This document shows, piece by piece, positions 1 through 9,627 of a stretch of DNA of 64,000 nucleotides. Below the pieces are notes generated by a model. It worked only from the letters and a program-made list of their open reading frames with translations, ran no database searches and had not been told where the DNA came from. The translations under genes and the position numbers were made by a program. Where the stretch lies: the NCBI GenBank assembly GCA_026416815.1, contig JAOAEJ010000058.1, positions 1-64,000 of the forward strand, written 5' to 3'. The stretch's first letter is position 1. The number at the start of each line of letters is the position of its first letter. Origin of the DNA: Clostridia bacterium. Lineage in GTDB: Bacteria > Bacillota > Clostridia > Acetivibrionales > DSM-2933.

Positions 1-16
1 TTGATAGAATGATTGT

Positions 17-105
17 ATTCCAGCATATCCATTACCTCTTTATCTTTAGTAAACCTGCGAAGTTCCTATAGATAAATCGGAAATATGTGCTGGAATTTTT
101 ATGTT
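17..105 (+). other. Paired structure followed by a U-run, possible terminator of a gene outside the window
   Basis: ATTCCAGCA (17-25) can pair with TGCTGGAAT (88-96), and a T-rich stretch follows directly. TTTATC and GATAAA segments inside the long loop can pair as well, so this may be a branched RNA ending in an intrinsic terminator. The gene it would serve lies left of the window. Only pairing by eye supports it. Confidence 0.35.
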
Positions 106-587
106 TTTATCAAAGTTCAATTAGCACAACGAGTTAAATTACTAAGGAATGCAATATAAAAAAAATGGACAAATGTCCATCAAATATTTATTTACAAGTA
201 ATAGCATAAAAAGGTAAAATTAAATAAAATAGTTTTTTAGACTTTTTATTTAGAAATTAGGTACGCTTTGATACAAAACGTGTCAAAAAAACGTGAATTA
301 CAAATGTTTTATTGATAAAAGGTATAAAAGATAGTAAAATATAAACAAATACCGTATAGAAAATATTCATAATTATGTAATATGCATCGAACTTTGTAAG
401 TTTAAATAAACAATAAAGGGGATGGAACCGACTTATATTTCATAGAGATTAAAACACATGCCTTTATACTATATTAAATGATGTTATCAGAACGGCATAA
501 CGTATAAGTTAATACAGTGTTTTGAGTAGTCAGTCCGGTACATAATACGCTATCTAAAAATTCTAATTCGTCACAGGGGGTTATCAA
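106..587. other. Gene-free AT-rich region upstream of the chemoreceptor
   Basis: No open frame worth calling is present. The region contains a perfect 16-base palindrome, ATGGACAAATGTCCAT (165-180), and an imperfect pair TTTGATAC/GTGTCAAA near 268-288. Either could be an operator. No riboswitch consensus was recognised. The chemoreceptor promoter is presumably here but I could not assign it. Confidence 0.4.
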
Positions 588-2621
588 ATGATAAAAGTAG
601 CTAGTAAGGGAGCAGTTAGTTCAATCAAAAAATCATTAAGCATAAAAGCTATCACAGGAAGCATGAAGACAAAGCTAATGTGTGCATTTCTAATTATATT
701 GATTATACCTATGATTGTAGTAACCTATTATTCAATAGCTTCTTTAACGGATAGGGCAAAAACCCAAATGCAGGCAAAGCTTAAAAGCAGTAGTGTAGCT
801 GCAAATCTTATGCTGGATTCTGAGATGAAAAGATATGAGACAACCAGCTCCAATATAGCAAACGACAACTCTCTAAAGGCTCCGATTAAATATGGTATGA
901 CGTCTCAGTTAGGTGACTACTGTAATACTATAAAAGAAAAAAATAGTGAACTAGATGTCCTGGCTGTATATGCTGAGGATGGGTCCAGTATATATGCTTC
1001 TTCAAATGAATATGATAATCTGGCAAAAAATGTACTTGGCAGCGGAAAAGCTCTCACTGGTGTTGTTAAGAATAAAGGTCTTAACATAGTATCGGTTTCT
1101 CCAGTATTAGGTGACGAGAATAAGATTATTGGAGCGGTACTTGTTGCTCATAATATGAACAAAGATAAGAAATTACTTACCGAAATAAGCTCCAGAATCG
1201 ATACAAACATACTTTTGTATGAAGATAAGTCACTTATAATGATGAGTGACTCCATAAAAAATGTGAGTATTCCTAAGGATGATGACGATAAACAAATTGC
1301 GTTCGATAAAGCGCTCACTGAAGATGATTATTTTAGTCCAAGCACCGTGGACCTTTTTGACGATAGCTATTTTATAAACTATAAATTAATAAAGGATATT
1401 GATGGAAAGGTTGTAGGAGCTCTTGCGGTTGCAGAAACTGACGCTGACCTCAAATCCAGTAAACTTTCTACCATTCTTGCAATGGGCTTTATATTTGTAA
1501 TATCTCTTGTGTTTACAATATTTGCTGCTTTTTTTGCTTCGAACTTATTTACGAAGCCAATAATAGAGCTTATGGGCTTGATGAAAAAGGTAGAAAGCGG
1601 TGACCTCACTGTAAGATCAGATAATACATCAACTGATGAAATTGGAAGGCTGTCTTCCGGTTTTAATAAAATGATAGAAGAGCTTAGCGGTATAGTAAAT
1701 ACAATAACTAATAGGGCTAATGAAATATCCAGCGTTAGCGGAGAGATGGCAACTATATCCGAAACTATAATAAGGGATATGGATCGTATAGTAGATACAA
1801 TGAACGAGGTTATGTCCGGGGCTGAAAACAACTCGGCAGCAGTTCAGGAGACAACGGCTGGGGTTGAAGAAATTAGCGCTAAGGCATTGTTGATAGCAAG
1901 TGAAAGTAAGCATACACAAGATATAAGCAAACAGGCTGTATCAGCAACCGAAATCGGTAAAGCTGCAGTTGAGGACGCAAGCAATAGCATATCAACGCTA
2001 ATGTCCAATATACAGAATACGTCTTTCTCCATGAAGGAGCTAGAGTCTGCAACTCAGAAGATTTTGCATATTATAAAAGCCATTATATACATAGGAAATG
2101 AAACAAACTTGCTGGCCTTAAACGCTTCCGTTGAGGCTGCCAGAGCAGGTGAAGCCGGAAAAGGTTTTGCAGTAGTTGCAGAGGAAATAAAGAAGCTATC
2201 TTCTGAAACAAAGAGGCAAGTTGACAGGGTTAAAGAATTAACCTCTGAAATTGAGAAGGGTACTAAAAAGGTTGTTTCGGAGATGGACTTAAGCCTTGAA
2301 CAGTCAAAACATGAGGTTGAAAAAGTAAACCACGTAGTTAAGACAATAACTGAAATAGCTGATTCAATAAACGATGTAGAGGTAGCTATCAGAAAAATTA
2401 CAGAAGCTTCAGAGACGCAGGCTGAAGCTACAGGTCAAATTAGTGGTGCTATGGAAAATATTGCGGGTACTACTACAGAGACTGCCGTTAGCTCATCAAA
2501 TGTCGTTAGTACCATACATGAAGAGTATAGAGCTTTACAAAGGCTGAATACGTTTGTAGAAGAATTAAAAGACATGTCTGTAGATTTTAAAGAGACTATT
2601 AATAAGTTTAAAGTTAAGTAA
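588..2621 (+). CDS. Methyl-accepting chemotaxis protein
   Basis: This is a transmembrane chemoreceptor that signals to CheA/CheW. A hydrophobic segment near residues 29-51 and a second near 292-320 flank an extracellular region of about 240 residues, probably a Cache-type sensor. A HAMP segment (about 321-375) follows, then a long coiled-coil signalling domain. The hairpin tip carries the classic [20 protein letters not shown] signature near residue 504. The start has a GGGGG ribosome site about 8 bases upstream. It is monocistronic, with a terminator directly after the stop. The ligand cannot be told from the sequence. It lies next to c-di-GMP receptor genes, which may or may not be meaningful. 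Confidence 0.95.
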   Translation: MIKVASKGAVSSIKKSLSIKAITGSMKTKLMCAFLIILIIPMIVVTYYSIASLTDRAKTQMQAKLKSSSVAANLMLDSEMKRYETTSSNIANDNSLKAPIKYGMTSQLGDYCNTIKEKNSELDVLAVYAEDGSSIYASSNEYDNLAKNVLGSGKALTGVVKNKGLNIVSVSPVLGDENKIIGAVLVAHNMNKDKKLLTEISSRIDTNILLYEDKSLIMMSDSIKNVSIPKDDDDKQIAFDKALTEDDYFSPSTVDLFDDSYFINYKLIKDIDGKVVGALAVAETDADLKSSKLSTILAMGFIFVISLVFTIFAAFFASNLFTKPIIELMGLMKKVESGDLTVRSDNTSTDEIGRLSSGFNKMIEELSGIVNTITNRANEISSVSGEMATISETIIRDMDRIVDTMNEVMSGAENNSAAVQETTAGVEEISAKALLIASESKHTQDISKQAVSATEIGKAAVEDASNSISTLMSNIQNTSFSMKELESATQKILHIIKAIIYIGNETNLLALNASVEAARAGEAGKGFAVVAEEIKKLSSETKRQVDRVKELTSEIEKGTKKVVSEMDLSLEQSKHEVEKVNHVVKTITEIADSINDVEVAIRKITEASETQAEATGQISGAMENIAGTTTETAVSSSNVVSTIHEEYRALQRLNTFVEELKDMSVDFKETINKFKVK

Positions 2622-2623
2622 AT

Positions 2624-2650
2624 AAAAAGGGCCGAAAGGCCTTTTTATTT
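2624..2650 (+). terminator. Intrinsic terminator of the chemoreceptor gene
   Basis: AAAAAGGGCC-GAAA-GGCCTTTTT forms a hairpin with a GNRA-like loop and a T-rich tail, three bases after the stop codon. Confidence 0.9.
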
Positions 2651-3329
2651 TGTATATAAAGCCTTTAAGTTAACTTGAAAAACTTTCTATATTATGCTTG
2701 ATAAAATTTTTATAACAATTATAATTATATATAAACCGACAAAAAACGAAGAAAAAAGTAGATAACCTGATGTTATTAGACAAAATTCGACAAAATATAT
2801 GCATAATAGTCGAAAAAACATGCAAATTAATTATTAATATAGAAAACTATTAAATTATCTTATATAATATGGAATATAAGGTATAGATTTTATATAAGGT
2901 AATAAAATGAATGTTAAGTTGTAATAAAGTAAGCTTCCATATACTTATAGTAATAAGTACATATTGTAACAATTCCGATTTCTTCTAGAACCTAAGATAA
3001 AATCTCAAACTAAGCAAAAGATTAAGATGTCATTTCAGTGCATTGTATGTTAACTAAGCAGATAAGAGGCCAGTTATATCTTTTGTATTACTAGTTTAAT
3101 TTCACTAACACAATACTCTAAACCATTGTTAATAAGAATATTTAACACATAAGGAACCCACCTAGGGTACTTCTTATGGACTAAAATATAATCACCACAG
3201 GAAAGGAGATGATAACTCATAGCTTTCGCGGTTAAATATATCCTTTTTAAATAATAGAAAGGAGGTAACTTTTACTTATTTGTCTTTGATGAAAATATTT
3301 TAAATTCATGAAAGGAACGAAATGTAGAT
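2651..3329. other. Long gene-free leader region before the ketosynthase operon
   Basis: About 680 bases of AT-rich DNA without a convincing gene. Near 3148-3178 an imperfect inverted repeat (CATAAGGAACCC and GGGTACTTCTTATG) can form a hairpin. Strong Shine-Dalgarno-like sequences at about 3202 (GGAAAGGAG) and 3259 (GAAAGGAGG) lead only into very short frames. A 10-codon frame starts at 3308 and ends by overlapping the ketosynthase start at 3330. These could be leader peptides or chance. No known riboswitch class was recognised. Confidence 0.4.
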
Positions 3330-4376
3330 ATGCTGATTAACTTACTTAAGAATACTACGACTTACTATGCTGGAATAAGAGGTACTGGCTATTATGTACC
3401 TGAAAGGGTAGTTACAAACAAAGAACTGGAGCAGTATGTCGACACAACGGACGAATGGATACAGCAAAAGATAGGTATTAAAGAAAGACGGGTAGCCGCA
3501 GAAAATGAAGCGACGTCCGACTTGGCATATAAAGCTTCCCTTATGGCATTGGAAGACGCAGGTATAAGTGCTGAGGATTTAGACCTAATAATCTTGAATT
3601 GCGTTTGCCCTGACCATAGAGACCCTGCTACAGCGTGTCTTGTACAAGCAAAACTTGGGGCAACCAAGGCGGCTGCATTTGATGTAAATGCGGGAAGCTG
3701 TCCGGGAACAGTATATGTGCTTAATATAGCTTCTAACTTTATTACAAGTGGATCTTGCAAAAATGTTCTTGTAATAGGGGCTGATGTTTTTACCAGTATT
3801 ATAGACTGGAATGACCGTGTTACAAGTTGTTTCTTTGGAGATGGTGCAGGGGCTGTAGTGCTTAGCAGATCTTCAAAACCGGGATTGTTGGGGTATTCCT
3901 TATATGCAGATGGACAAGGATATGAAGCAATAATAATTCCACAAGGAGGTTCCAGGACGCGAGCTGAAAATATAAGTATAAATACCGGACTAAGAGACGG
4001 TGCAACATGCCTGGATATGGATGGGAAAGCGGTATGGAATTTTGCAACAAATGCTATGCCCAACTGTATAAGGGACGTTGCTAACGAAGTAGGGATACAA
4101 ACTACTGATATCGATTTAGTAATTCCGCATCAGGCTAATGTTAATATTATTAAGGAAAGTATGAATAAGCTGGGACTTCCCTATGAAAAGGCTTTTGTAA
4201 ACCTTGACAGGTACGGAAACACAGCAAGTGCATCGGTATTTATAGCGTTAGCTGAAGCAGTAAGGGCGGGAAGAATTTCAGCAGGTAACAAAGTAGCCAT
4301 GGCTGCTTTCGGTGGTGGACTTGCATGGGCTTCTGCATTGGTTGAATGGAATAGCAAGGAAGATTTTAATATCTGA
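3330..4376 (+). CDS. FabH-like beta-ketoacyl synthase III, catalytic triad intact
   Basis: A thiolase-fold condensing enzyme expected to join an acyl-CoA starter to malonyl-ACP or a similar extender. The KAS III triad is present: Cys124 in NAGSCPG, His267 in PHQAN and Asn297 in YGNTA. The length (348 residues) is normal. The N-terminus carries about 14 residues before the AGIRGTG strand, slightly more than usual. The nearest ribosome site (AAAGGA) is about 13 bases before the ATG, so the start is less certain than for its neighbours. It opens a same-strand series containing PilZ receptors, IorAB, an acyl-CoA dehydrogenase and two divergent KAS III homologues. That setting suggests a specialised acyl product, not housekeeping fatty acid synthesis, whose usual fab partners are absent here. 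Confidence 0.9.
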   Translation: MLINLLKNTTTYYAGIRGTGYYVPERVVTNKELEQYVDTTDEWIQQKIGIKERRVAAENEATSDLAYKASLMALEDAGISAEDLDLIILNCVCPDHRDPATACLVQAKLGATKAAAFDVNAGSCPGTVYVLNIASNFITSGSCKNVLVIGADVFTSIIDWNDRVTSCFFGDGAGAVVLSRSSKPGLLGYSLYADGQGYEAIIIPQGGSRTRAENISINTGLRDGATCLDMDGKAVWNFATNAMPNCIRDVANEVGIQTTDIDLVIPHQANVNIIKESMNKLGLPYEKAFVNLDRYGNTASASVFIALAEAVRAGRISAGNKVAMAAFGGGLAWASALVEWNSKEDFNI

Positions 4377-4383
4377 TTTATGA

Positions 4384-4420
4384 ATGGTTGATAAATGAGT
4401 AGTATGGTTGATAAAGTAGT
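4384..4420 (+). repeat. Short tandem repeat, two units of about 19 bases
   Basis: ATGGTTGATAAATGAGTAGT is followed immediately by ATGGTTGATAAAGTAGT. It lies between the ketosynthase stop and the first PilZ gene. It is possibly replication slippage; no function is apparent. Confidence 0.6.
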
Positions 4421-4524
4421 AAGGTTTATTTAAATGGTATGATGGACTGCCAAATTGATTTAAGTCTATAAAAAAGAACAAAAATAAATGTAAAAATTAA
4501 TTTATTATGGGGAGTGTAAGTAAA

Positions 4525-5178
4525 ATGTTGAATAATGTTATGGAAAAGAAAATTAATCTTGTAGAAGTGCTCACAAAGAAGGCTAAAGTAAAATTCCGTA
4601 CAAGCGGCGGTAATACATGGTATACTACTACAGTTGAAAGTATAGCCGGGGATGATATAGCATTGGCTTTTCCAGAAATGTTTGCTGCAATTGATATTGT
4701 GCTCGGTGATAAGCTGATATGCAGGTTTACCAATAGGGGAACTGAGTATGTGTTTGAAGCTAAAATTGATACAATTAAGGTTCAATTCCCACAGCTAATT
4801 AAAGCAAAAGTCTCCAGCGATATAGAAATATCCGATAATGCAAGAGACTCCTTTAGAAATGATACATTATTCCTTGCTAATGTAATTAAAATTGAAAACT
4901 CTGAAATTTTGCACTCGTGTGTACGTGATGTAAGTACCACTGGGATGAAACTTATCAGTAAACATAAAATTAATGAAGGGGATAATGTAGGAGTACATAT
5001 AGCTCTTCCGTTAAGAAATATATTCGATAGCGTTGTTAAGCTGGAAGGTAAAGTAGTATGGTCGAAAACCAGGTATAGCTATAATGAGTATGGAATAGCC
5101 ATTACCCAAATAGATGAATTGCATAAGGATAGAATTAGAAGCTTTCTGGAAACATATTCAGAAAACCTAGCTGTTTAA
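4525..5178 (+). CDS. PilZ-domain c-di-GMP receptor (YcgR-like)
   Basis: The C-terminal half is a PilZ domain with both ligand-binding motifs intact: R-D-S-F-R (residues 107-111, the RxxxR motif) and D-V-S-T-T-G (135-140, the D/NxSxxG motif). The N-terminal half resembles the YcgR-type flagellar-brake domain that precedes PilZ in many Firmicutes. It is cytoplasmic, with no membrane segment. An in-frame ATG at 4507 exists, but the GGGGAG ribosome site lies between it and 4525, so 4525 is the better start (217 residues). A paralogue lies 440 bases downstream with the motifs at identical residue positions. The effector it controls is not shown by the sequence. Confidence 0.9.
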   Translation: MLNNVMEKKINLVEVLTKKAKVKFRTSGGNTWYTTTVESIAGDDIALAFPEMFAAIDIVLGDKLICRFTNRGTEYVFEAKIDTIKVQFPQLIKAKVSSDIEISDNARDSFRNDTLFLANVIKIENSEILHSCVRDVSTTGMKLISKHKINEGDNVGVHIALPLRNIFDSVVKLEGKVVWSKTRYSYNEYGIAITQIDELHKDRIRSFLETYSENLAV

Positions 5179-5201
5179 TTTGGGTAAAGGAGATGAGTGC
5201 T

Positions 5202-5396
5202 ATGAGTAAGATTTTATATAAAGAAGAATTAATGGAAAACGAAGAAAAGGCAGTATGTGTAGTAAAAGACATGTCAAATAATGAGAATACAATTGAAGAT
5301 GAGAGGGCAAGAGATTTGTTATTATCCAAGCTGTATTTAAATGAGTCATCGGATATTCCTATAGCAATTGTGTTTGATCAATTCTTATGTTTATAA
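5202..5396 (+). CDS. Small hypothetical protein between the two PilZ genes
   Basis: A 64-residue acidic protein begins 23 bases after the first PilZ stop and has a strong AAAGGAG site 9 bases before its ATG, so translation is credible. The track also allows an ATG at 5193, which overlaps the ribosome site and is less likely. I recognise no domain. The C-terminus is hydrophobic (IPIAIVFDQFLCL). It is probably co-transcribed with the first PilZ gene and could be a small partner of it, but this is only suggested by position. Confidence 0.55.
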   Translation: MSKILYKEELMENEEKAVCVVKDMSNNENTIEDERARDLLLSKLYLNESSDIPIAIVFDQFLCL

Positions 5397-5440
5397 TCTA
5401 CAAAAACTTGTTTTAACTAATTAATTATATGTAGTATAAA

Positions 5441-5493
5441 CACAGGCAGGCTTATAATCTTATCTTACTACCGTAGGTCTGCCTGTAAAATAT
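5441..5493 (+). terminator. Stable hairpin between the PilZ genes, probable terminator or attenuator
   Basis: ACAGGCAG (5442-5449) pairs with CTGCCTGT (5479-5486), with further weaker pairing inward, followed by an A/T-rich tail. The U-run is poor, so termination may be partial. Confidence 0.55.
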
Positions 5494-5617
5494 ATTTAAT
5501 TATCTCTTAAAGTTTTCAGATTATTTGTTTTGATACGGTTATATTCAATTTTATAGTACATATCTTGAGAATCAATTAGTATAAAACTATTAAAATTAAA
5601 CTGGGGGTTATCCTGAC

Positions 5618-6256
5618 ATGCTAGACTACACCTTTGATAAGAAGGACTTCTTAGGTAATATTCTTAAAAAGAAATCAAAAATTAAGTTTCGTGTAAATAA
5701 TGGAAGTATGTGGTATATAACAACTATTGAAGCTGTGGAAGGTGATGAGATTATACTAGCGTTCCCTGAAATGTTTGCAGCTATGGGTGTTATTCTGGGA
5801 GACATGTTGGTATGTAGATTCTCTGATGACGAATACGAGTACAGCTTTGAAGGTGATGTTGACTTTATAAAGATTGATTTTCCACAGTCTATAAGAATAA
5901 AGCTGTCCAATGAAGTGGAAAGGTTTGAAAATAGCAGACAAGCTAAGAGGGAGGACACGATATTCCTTGCCGATGTGTTTTTATTAGGAAGTGATGAAGC
6001 TTTCCACTCCTGTGTACGTGATGTAAGCAGTACAGGCTTGAAAATTATTACCAAACATCATATAGAAGTAGACACTGATATAGAAGTTCAATTAGCTTTG
6101 CCTGTTAGAAATATATTTGACAGTGTGGTAAAGCTGCGGGGTAAGGTTGTTAGATCTAACCCTAGAAATGATCACAAGGAGTATGGAATATCGGTTACGC
6201 ATATTGATAAGGTATACCAAGATAGGTTAAAGCACTTTTTTGAAACATACGGTTAA
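5618..6256 (+). CDS. PilZ-domain c-di-GMP receptor, paralogue of the upstream gene
   Basis: 212 residues with the same architecture as the gene at 4525. R-Q-A-K-R (residues 107-111) and D-V-S-S-T-G (135-140) are both intact, so c-di-GMP binding is expected. The two paralogues are similar throughout (for example FPEMFAA and LPLRNIFDSVVKL versus LPVRNIFDSVVKL), which indicates a tandem duplication. The ATG at 5618 follows a GGGGG site by about 11 bases. IorA begins 73 bases downstream on the same strand. Having two full receptors inside a metabolic gene run is unusual and ties the locus to c-di-GMP level. Confidence 0.9.
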   Translation: MLDYTFDKKDFLGNILKKKSKIKFRVNNGSMWYITTIEAVEGDEIILAFPEMFAAMGVILGDMLVCRFSDDEYEYSFEGDVDFIKIDFPQSIRIKLSNEVERFENSRQAKREDTIFLADVFLLGSDEAFHSCVRDVSSTGLKIITKHHIEVDTDIEVQLALPVRNIFDSVVKLRGKVVRSNPRNDHKEYGISVTHIDKVYQDRLKHFFETYG

Positions 6257-6329
6257 TGCGGTTATCCGTTAAAGTAAATGTGAGCATATGCTTTTAAAAT
6301 TAAAGTATAGTGAAATTAGGGGGTAGAGT

Positions 6330-8114
6330 ATGAGAGCTCTTTTGACAGGAAATGAAGCGGTAGCGAGAGGTGCTTATGAAGCAGGTGTAAAGCTTGCGTC
6401 AGGTTATCCTGGTGCACCTTCGACTGAAGTTATGGAGAGTATTTCGAGCTATAAAGAGGTATACAGCGAATGGTCAACGAATGAAAAAGTAGCGTTGGAA
6501 GTAGCAATAGGTGCCTCTTTTGCAGGTTATAGAAGTTTTGCAGTAATGAAAACCGTTGGTTTAAATGTTGCATCAGATGCGCTGATGTTTGCTGCAGGCT
6601 CACAAATAAATGGGGGATTGGTTATAGTTGTATCAGATGATGTTGGAAGATCATCCGGTGACGATTATAACGACTGTAGATTCTATGGACAAAATGCTGC
6701 AGTACCAATTTTAGAACCTTCGGACAGCCAGGAGGCTAAAGACTTCATGAAGCTGGCTTTTGAAATAAGTGAGGAGTTTAGTACGCCGGTAATATTGAGG
6801 TTAACTTCAGTTACATGCAAAACAAAGAGCCTGGTAGAAGTAGATGAGAGCTATGTTTATCAACAGGTAGAAAATCATAAATACGATTTTAGCTTCCAAA
6901 GAACTATGATTACTACCATGATGACGGGTATTAAAAATCCTACAAGTCCAAAACTTGCCAAGTATTATAATAATTTTACCGGTACAATGAGAAAGCTGGA
7001 AGACGAAAGTAATCAACTTGATATAAATAAGCTGGAACTTGATAGTAAGGAAATAGGTGTTATAACTGCTGGCGTAGCATATAGCTATGTAAAAGAGGCT
7101 TTACCTGAAGCTTCTGTTTTAAAACTAGGTATGATAAATCCATTACCTAGAAAATTAATTAAAGAAATAGCCAGTTATGTAAAAACCCTCTATGTAATAG
7201 AAGAGGGACAGAATGTATTGGAAAGAAATATAAAGAATATTGGGGTAAATGTTATCGGTGAGGAACTATTCCCTAGGTTCCCGGAGATGATAAGGCTTAC
7301 TCCGGATATCATAGAAGAAAAGATAATTCCGGGAATTACTAAAAACAAACCAAGAGAAGATGTTCCGTTCAGGCTTCCTATGAATTGTGCGGGCTGCTCA
7401 CATCTTTTTGTTTACCATGTTCTAAAAAAACACAAGATTAAGGCTTCGATAGATATAACTTGCGGAATAATAGGAGCTTTCCCTCACGTTGATGCATTCC
7501 GAAATGCGAAGTGTATGGGTTCAGCTATAGGTGTAGCTCATGGATATAATGTCTTAACCAAAAACCCTGAACAGTATGTTGCTGTAATCGGGGATGGTGG
7601 GTTCTGGAATACAGGAATATCTGGATTGATAAACCTTGTTTACAATTCAGGAAATTCGACTGTCATAATAATGGATAATAGTTGCGTTGCTATGACGGGT
7701 GGTCAATGTTGCCCTTCTAGCGGGTTTGGTATTAATTATAAGCCTGAAAACAATATCGAAATATCCGATATTTGTAAAGCTGTGGGCATAAAAGATGTAG
7801 CGGTTATTGATCCATATAATGTAGATGAATTAGAAGATGTAATCTTAAAAGCTGTTAAGTCAGAAGGCAACTCTGTTGTGGTTGTTAAGAAAGAGTGTAT
7901 TACGGCATTTAAACCAAAAAGGACAGGCAAATGCCAGGTTAAGCAGGACAGCTGCTCCAAATGCAAACTATGCTTGAAGATAGGTTGCCTTGCAATTGAG
8001 AGAAAGGTAAATGCTGAAGGCGACGAAGTTAAGATTAACGGTGATATATGTATGGGATGCAAATTGTGTACAAATGTATGCAAGAGGGGGGCTATAGAAT
8101 ATGTGCAAGAATGA
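6330..8114 (+). CDS. iorA: Indolepyruvate:ferredoxin oxidoreductase, alpha subunit
   Basis: With IorB it oxidatively decarboxylates an aryl or branched 2-oxoacid to the acyl-CoA, passing electrons to ferredoxin. The N-terminal pyrimidine-binding half starts with GNEAVARGAYEAGV and GYPGAPSTE. The thiamine-diphosphate half includes NCAGCSH (about residue 352) and GDGGFWNTG (about 420). The C-terminus holds two 4Fe-4S motifs, CSKCKLCLKIGC (about 541) and CMGCKLCTNVC (about 574). The length of 594 is typical. The ribosome site is AGGGGG. The substrate is not determined by sequence, and indolepyruvate is only the family name. It overlaps iorB by 14 bases, so the two are translationally coupled. 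Confidence 0.93.
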   Translation: MRALLTGNEAVARGAYEAGVKLASGYPGAPSTEVMESISSYKEVYSEWSTNEKVALEVAIGASFAGYRSFAVMKTVGLNVASDALMFAAGSQINGGLVIVVSDDVGRSSGDDYNDCRFYGQNAAVPILEPSDSQEAKDFMKLAFEISEEFSTPVILRLTSVTCKTKSLVEVDESYVYQQVENHKYDFSFQRTMITTMMTGIKNPTSPKLAKYYNNFTGTMRKLEDESNQLDINKLELDSKEIGVITAGVAYSYVKEALPEASVLKLGMINPLPRKLIKEIASYVKTLYVIEEGQNVLERNIKNIGVNVIGEELFPRFPEMIRLTPDIIEEKIIPGITKNKPREDVPFRLPMNCAGCSHLFVYHVLKKHKIKASIDITCGIIGAFPHVDAFRNAKCMGSAIGVAHGYNVLTKNPEQYVAVIGDGGFWNTGISGLINLVYNSGNSTVIIMDNSCVAMTGGQCCPSSGFGINYKPENNIEISDICKAVGIKDVAVIDPYNVDELEDVILKAVKSEGNSVVVVKKECITAFKPKRTGKCQVKQDSCSKCKLCLKIGCLAIERKVNAEGDEVKINGDICMGCKLCTNVCKRGAIEYVQE

Positions 8115-8721
8115 GGGTAAAAATTTAATTATCTGTGGAGTTGGTGGACAAGGAATTGTACTTTTCGGAAAGATTTTAGGTCAATTTCTGATAAATAAAG
8201 GGTATGAGCTAAAAATCTCTGATGTCGTAGGATTAGGCCAGAGAGGCGGAAATGTAGAATGTCATTTCAGGTATTCAAATAAACCAATAATGTCTCCGCT
8301 TATAAAAGTTGGGGAAGCAGACTATATAATATCATTTGAGCAAACTGAGACTTTAAGGAATGCGCATTACCTAAAGGATGATGGTTTAATAATTACTAGC
8401 ACTTTTGAAATGAGTTCACCTACTGTAAATGTTGAAATAGAAAAAGATATGGAGGGTAATAAGACAGAAATTATCAAGGAGCTCGGAAGGAATACTTTTA
8501 TCATCGATGTTGCTAAGTATAGTGATACAGATATAAATATCAGCCAAATGGCTAACGTGATTATGCTTGGATTCTACTCAAGTTTTATGGGATATGATGA
8601 TTCTGAGATGATAGAGGTAATGAGAAAGACGATAAATCCAAAGTTTATTGATAGTAATATCAAAGCGTACGAACTCGGTAAGCAAATCTGTAATGAACAA
8701 AAAGTAGCTGTAGTTAAATAG
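8101..8721 (+). CDS. iorB: Indolepyruvate:ferredoxin oxidoreductase, beta subunit
   Basis: The gamma-type domain of 2-oxoacid:ferredoxin oxidoreductases: GVGGQGIVLFGKIL near the N-terminus and the GLGQRGG loop (about residues 42-48) are family signatures. It pairs with IorA to complete the enzyme. The start at 8101 overlaps the end of iorA in another frame and follows a GAGGGGG site. The length (206) is close to the usual 190-200. The short gap to the dehydrogenase downstream (30 bases) suggests one operon. Confidence 0.92.
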   Translation: MCKNEGKNLIICGVGGQGIVLFGKILGQFLINKGYELKISDVVGLGQRGGNVECHFRYSNKPIMSPLIKVGEADYIISFEQTETLRNAHYLKDDGLIITSTFEMSSPTVNVEIEKDMEGNKTEIIKELGRNTFIIDVAKYSDTDINISQMANVIMLGFYSSFMGYDDSEMIEVMRKTINPKFIDSNIKAYELGKQICNEQKVAVVK

Positions 8722-8751
8722 TGTATTACCCGTGTTCAAGGAGGATAGATA

Positions 8752-9600
8752 ATGAAAATTGAAAAGATAGCTGTTGTAGGTACAGGACTAATGGGTAAGG
8801 GTATTGCCCATGTATTTGCGGCAGGCAACTATAAAGTGGACATATTCGGAAGAAGAGATGATATAAATAAGGAATTCTATGAATATCTGAATAAAGATGT
8901 TAGCAAAGGCAAAATGACTGAGGAGCAAAGAGATGAGATACTTAGCAATATAAATTTTTATAACTTAACTACGCAAGCTGACAGCCTTAAATCATGTGAT
9001 TTAATAATTGAGACAGTAAAAGAAGATTTAGAGACGAAAAAGGATATCTTTAGTACTATTGCTAAATATGTTGGTCCCAATGCCATAATTGCAAGTAATA
9101 CCTCGAGTTATTCTATAGGCCTTCTTGCTGAATATACACCATATCCTCAAAATTTTGTCGGTATGCATTTCTTTTCACCTGTACCTTTAATGAAGTTGGT
9201 CGAGGTAGTGGAGAGTGAAAAAACTGATAGTCAAAAGGCTTTGGCTACTGTAGAACTGGTAAAAAGTATAGACAAGCTTCCAATTCTTGTTAAGGATGCA
9301 CCAGGGTTTGTCCTGAATAGGGGACTTTTCATTATGGTCAATGAAGCAATATGTATGCTTCATGAAAAGATAGCAGGCAGTGCTGAAGACATAGACAACA
9401 TATTTCTAAATGGGATGGGCATGAAAGTAGGTCCACTTAAACTTGCTGACCTTGTAGGGGTTGATGTAGTTTATGCTATAATGCAAAACCTGTATGAGGG
9501 CTTTAAAACTGATAAGTATAAGCCAAGTCCATTGCTAAAGACTATGGCAGACCAAGGGAAATTTGGGAGAAAATCTGGAGAGGGCTTTTACAAGTATTAG
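8752..9600 (+). CDS. 3-hydroxyacyl-CoA dehydrogenase (3-hydroxybutyryl-CoA dehydrogenase family)
   Basis: NAD(P)-dependent reduction of a 3-oxoacyl thioester to the 3-hydroxy form, or the reverse. The Rossmann nucleotide loop GTGLMGKGIAHVFAAG is at residues 10-25. The family signature region reads MHFFSPVPLMKLVE (about 138-151), containing the catalytic His and Glu, and the substrate-side Asn lies in GFVLNRG. The length of 282 equals typical Hbd. It has a good AGGAGG site. No crotonase, thiolase or acyl-CoA dehydrogenase of the butyrate pathway is nearby, so it is more likely to act on the product of the neighbouring ketosynthases than in butyrate formation. That role is inferred from context. 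Confidence 0.9.
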   Translation: MKIEKIAVVGTGLMGKGIAHVFAAGNYKVDIFGRRDDINKEFYEYLNKDVSKGKMTEEQRDEILSNINFYNLTTQADSLKSCDLIIETVKEDLETKKDIFSTIAKYVGPNAIIASNTSSYSIGLLAEYTPYPQNFVGMHFFSPVPLMKLVEVVESEKTDSQKALATVELVKSIDKLPILVKDAPGFVLNRGLFIMVNEAICMLHEKIAGSAEDIDNIFLNGMGMKVGPLKLADLVGVDVVYAIMQNLYEGFKTDKYKPSPLLKTMADQGKFGRKSGEGFYKY

Positions 9601-9627
9601 GCTAAACTGAACTATAAGGGTGATGAG

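Noticed and set aside
3125-3146. TTGTTAA...TTTAACA resembling a Rex site upstream of the ketosynthase
   Set aside because: The half-site spacing is 8 bases instead of 4.
3392-4063. Long antisense frame opposite the ketosynthase
   Set aside because: It lies opposite a strongly supported gene, has no ribosome site and encodes no recognisable domain. It is a codon-bias shadow, as are the other frames opposite hyd, pfl and glgP genes.
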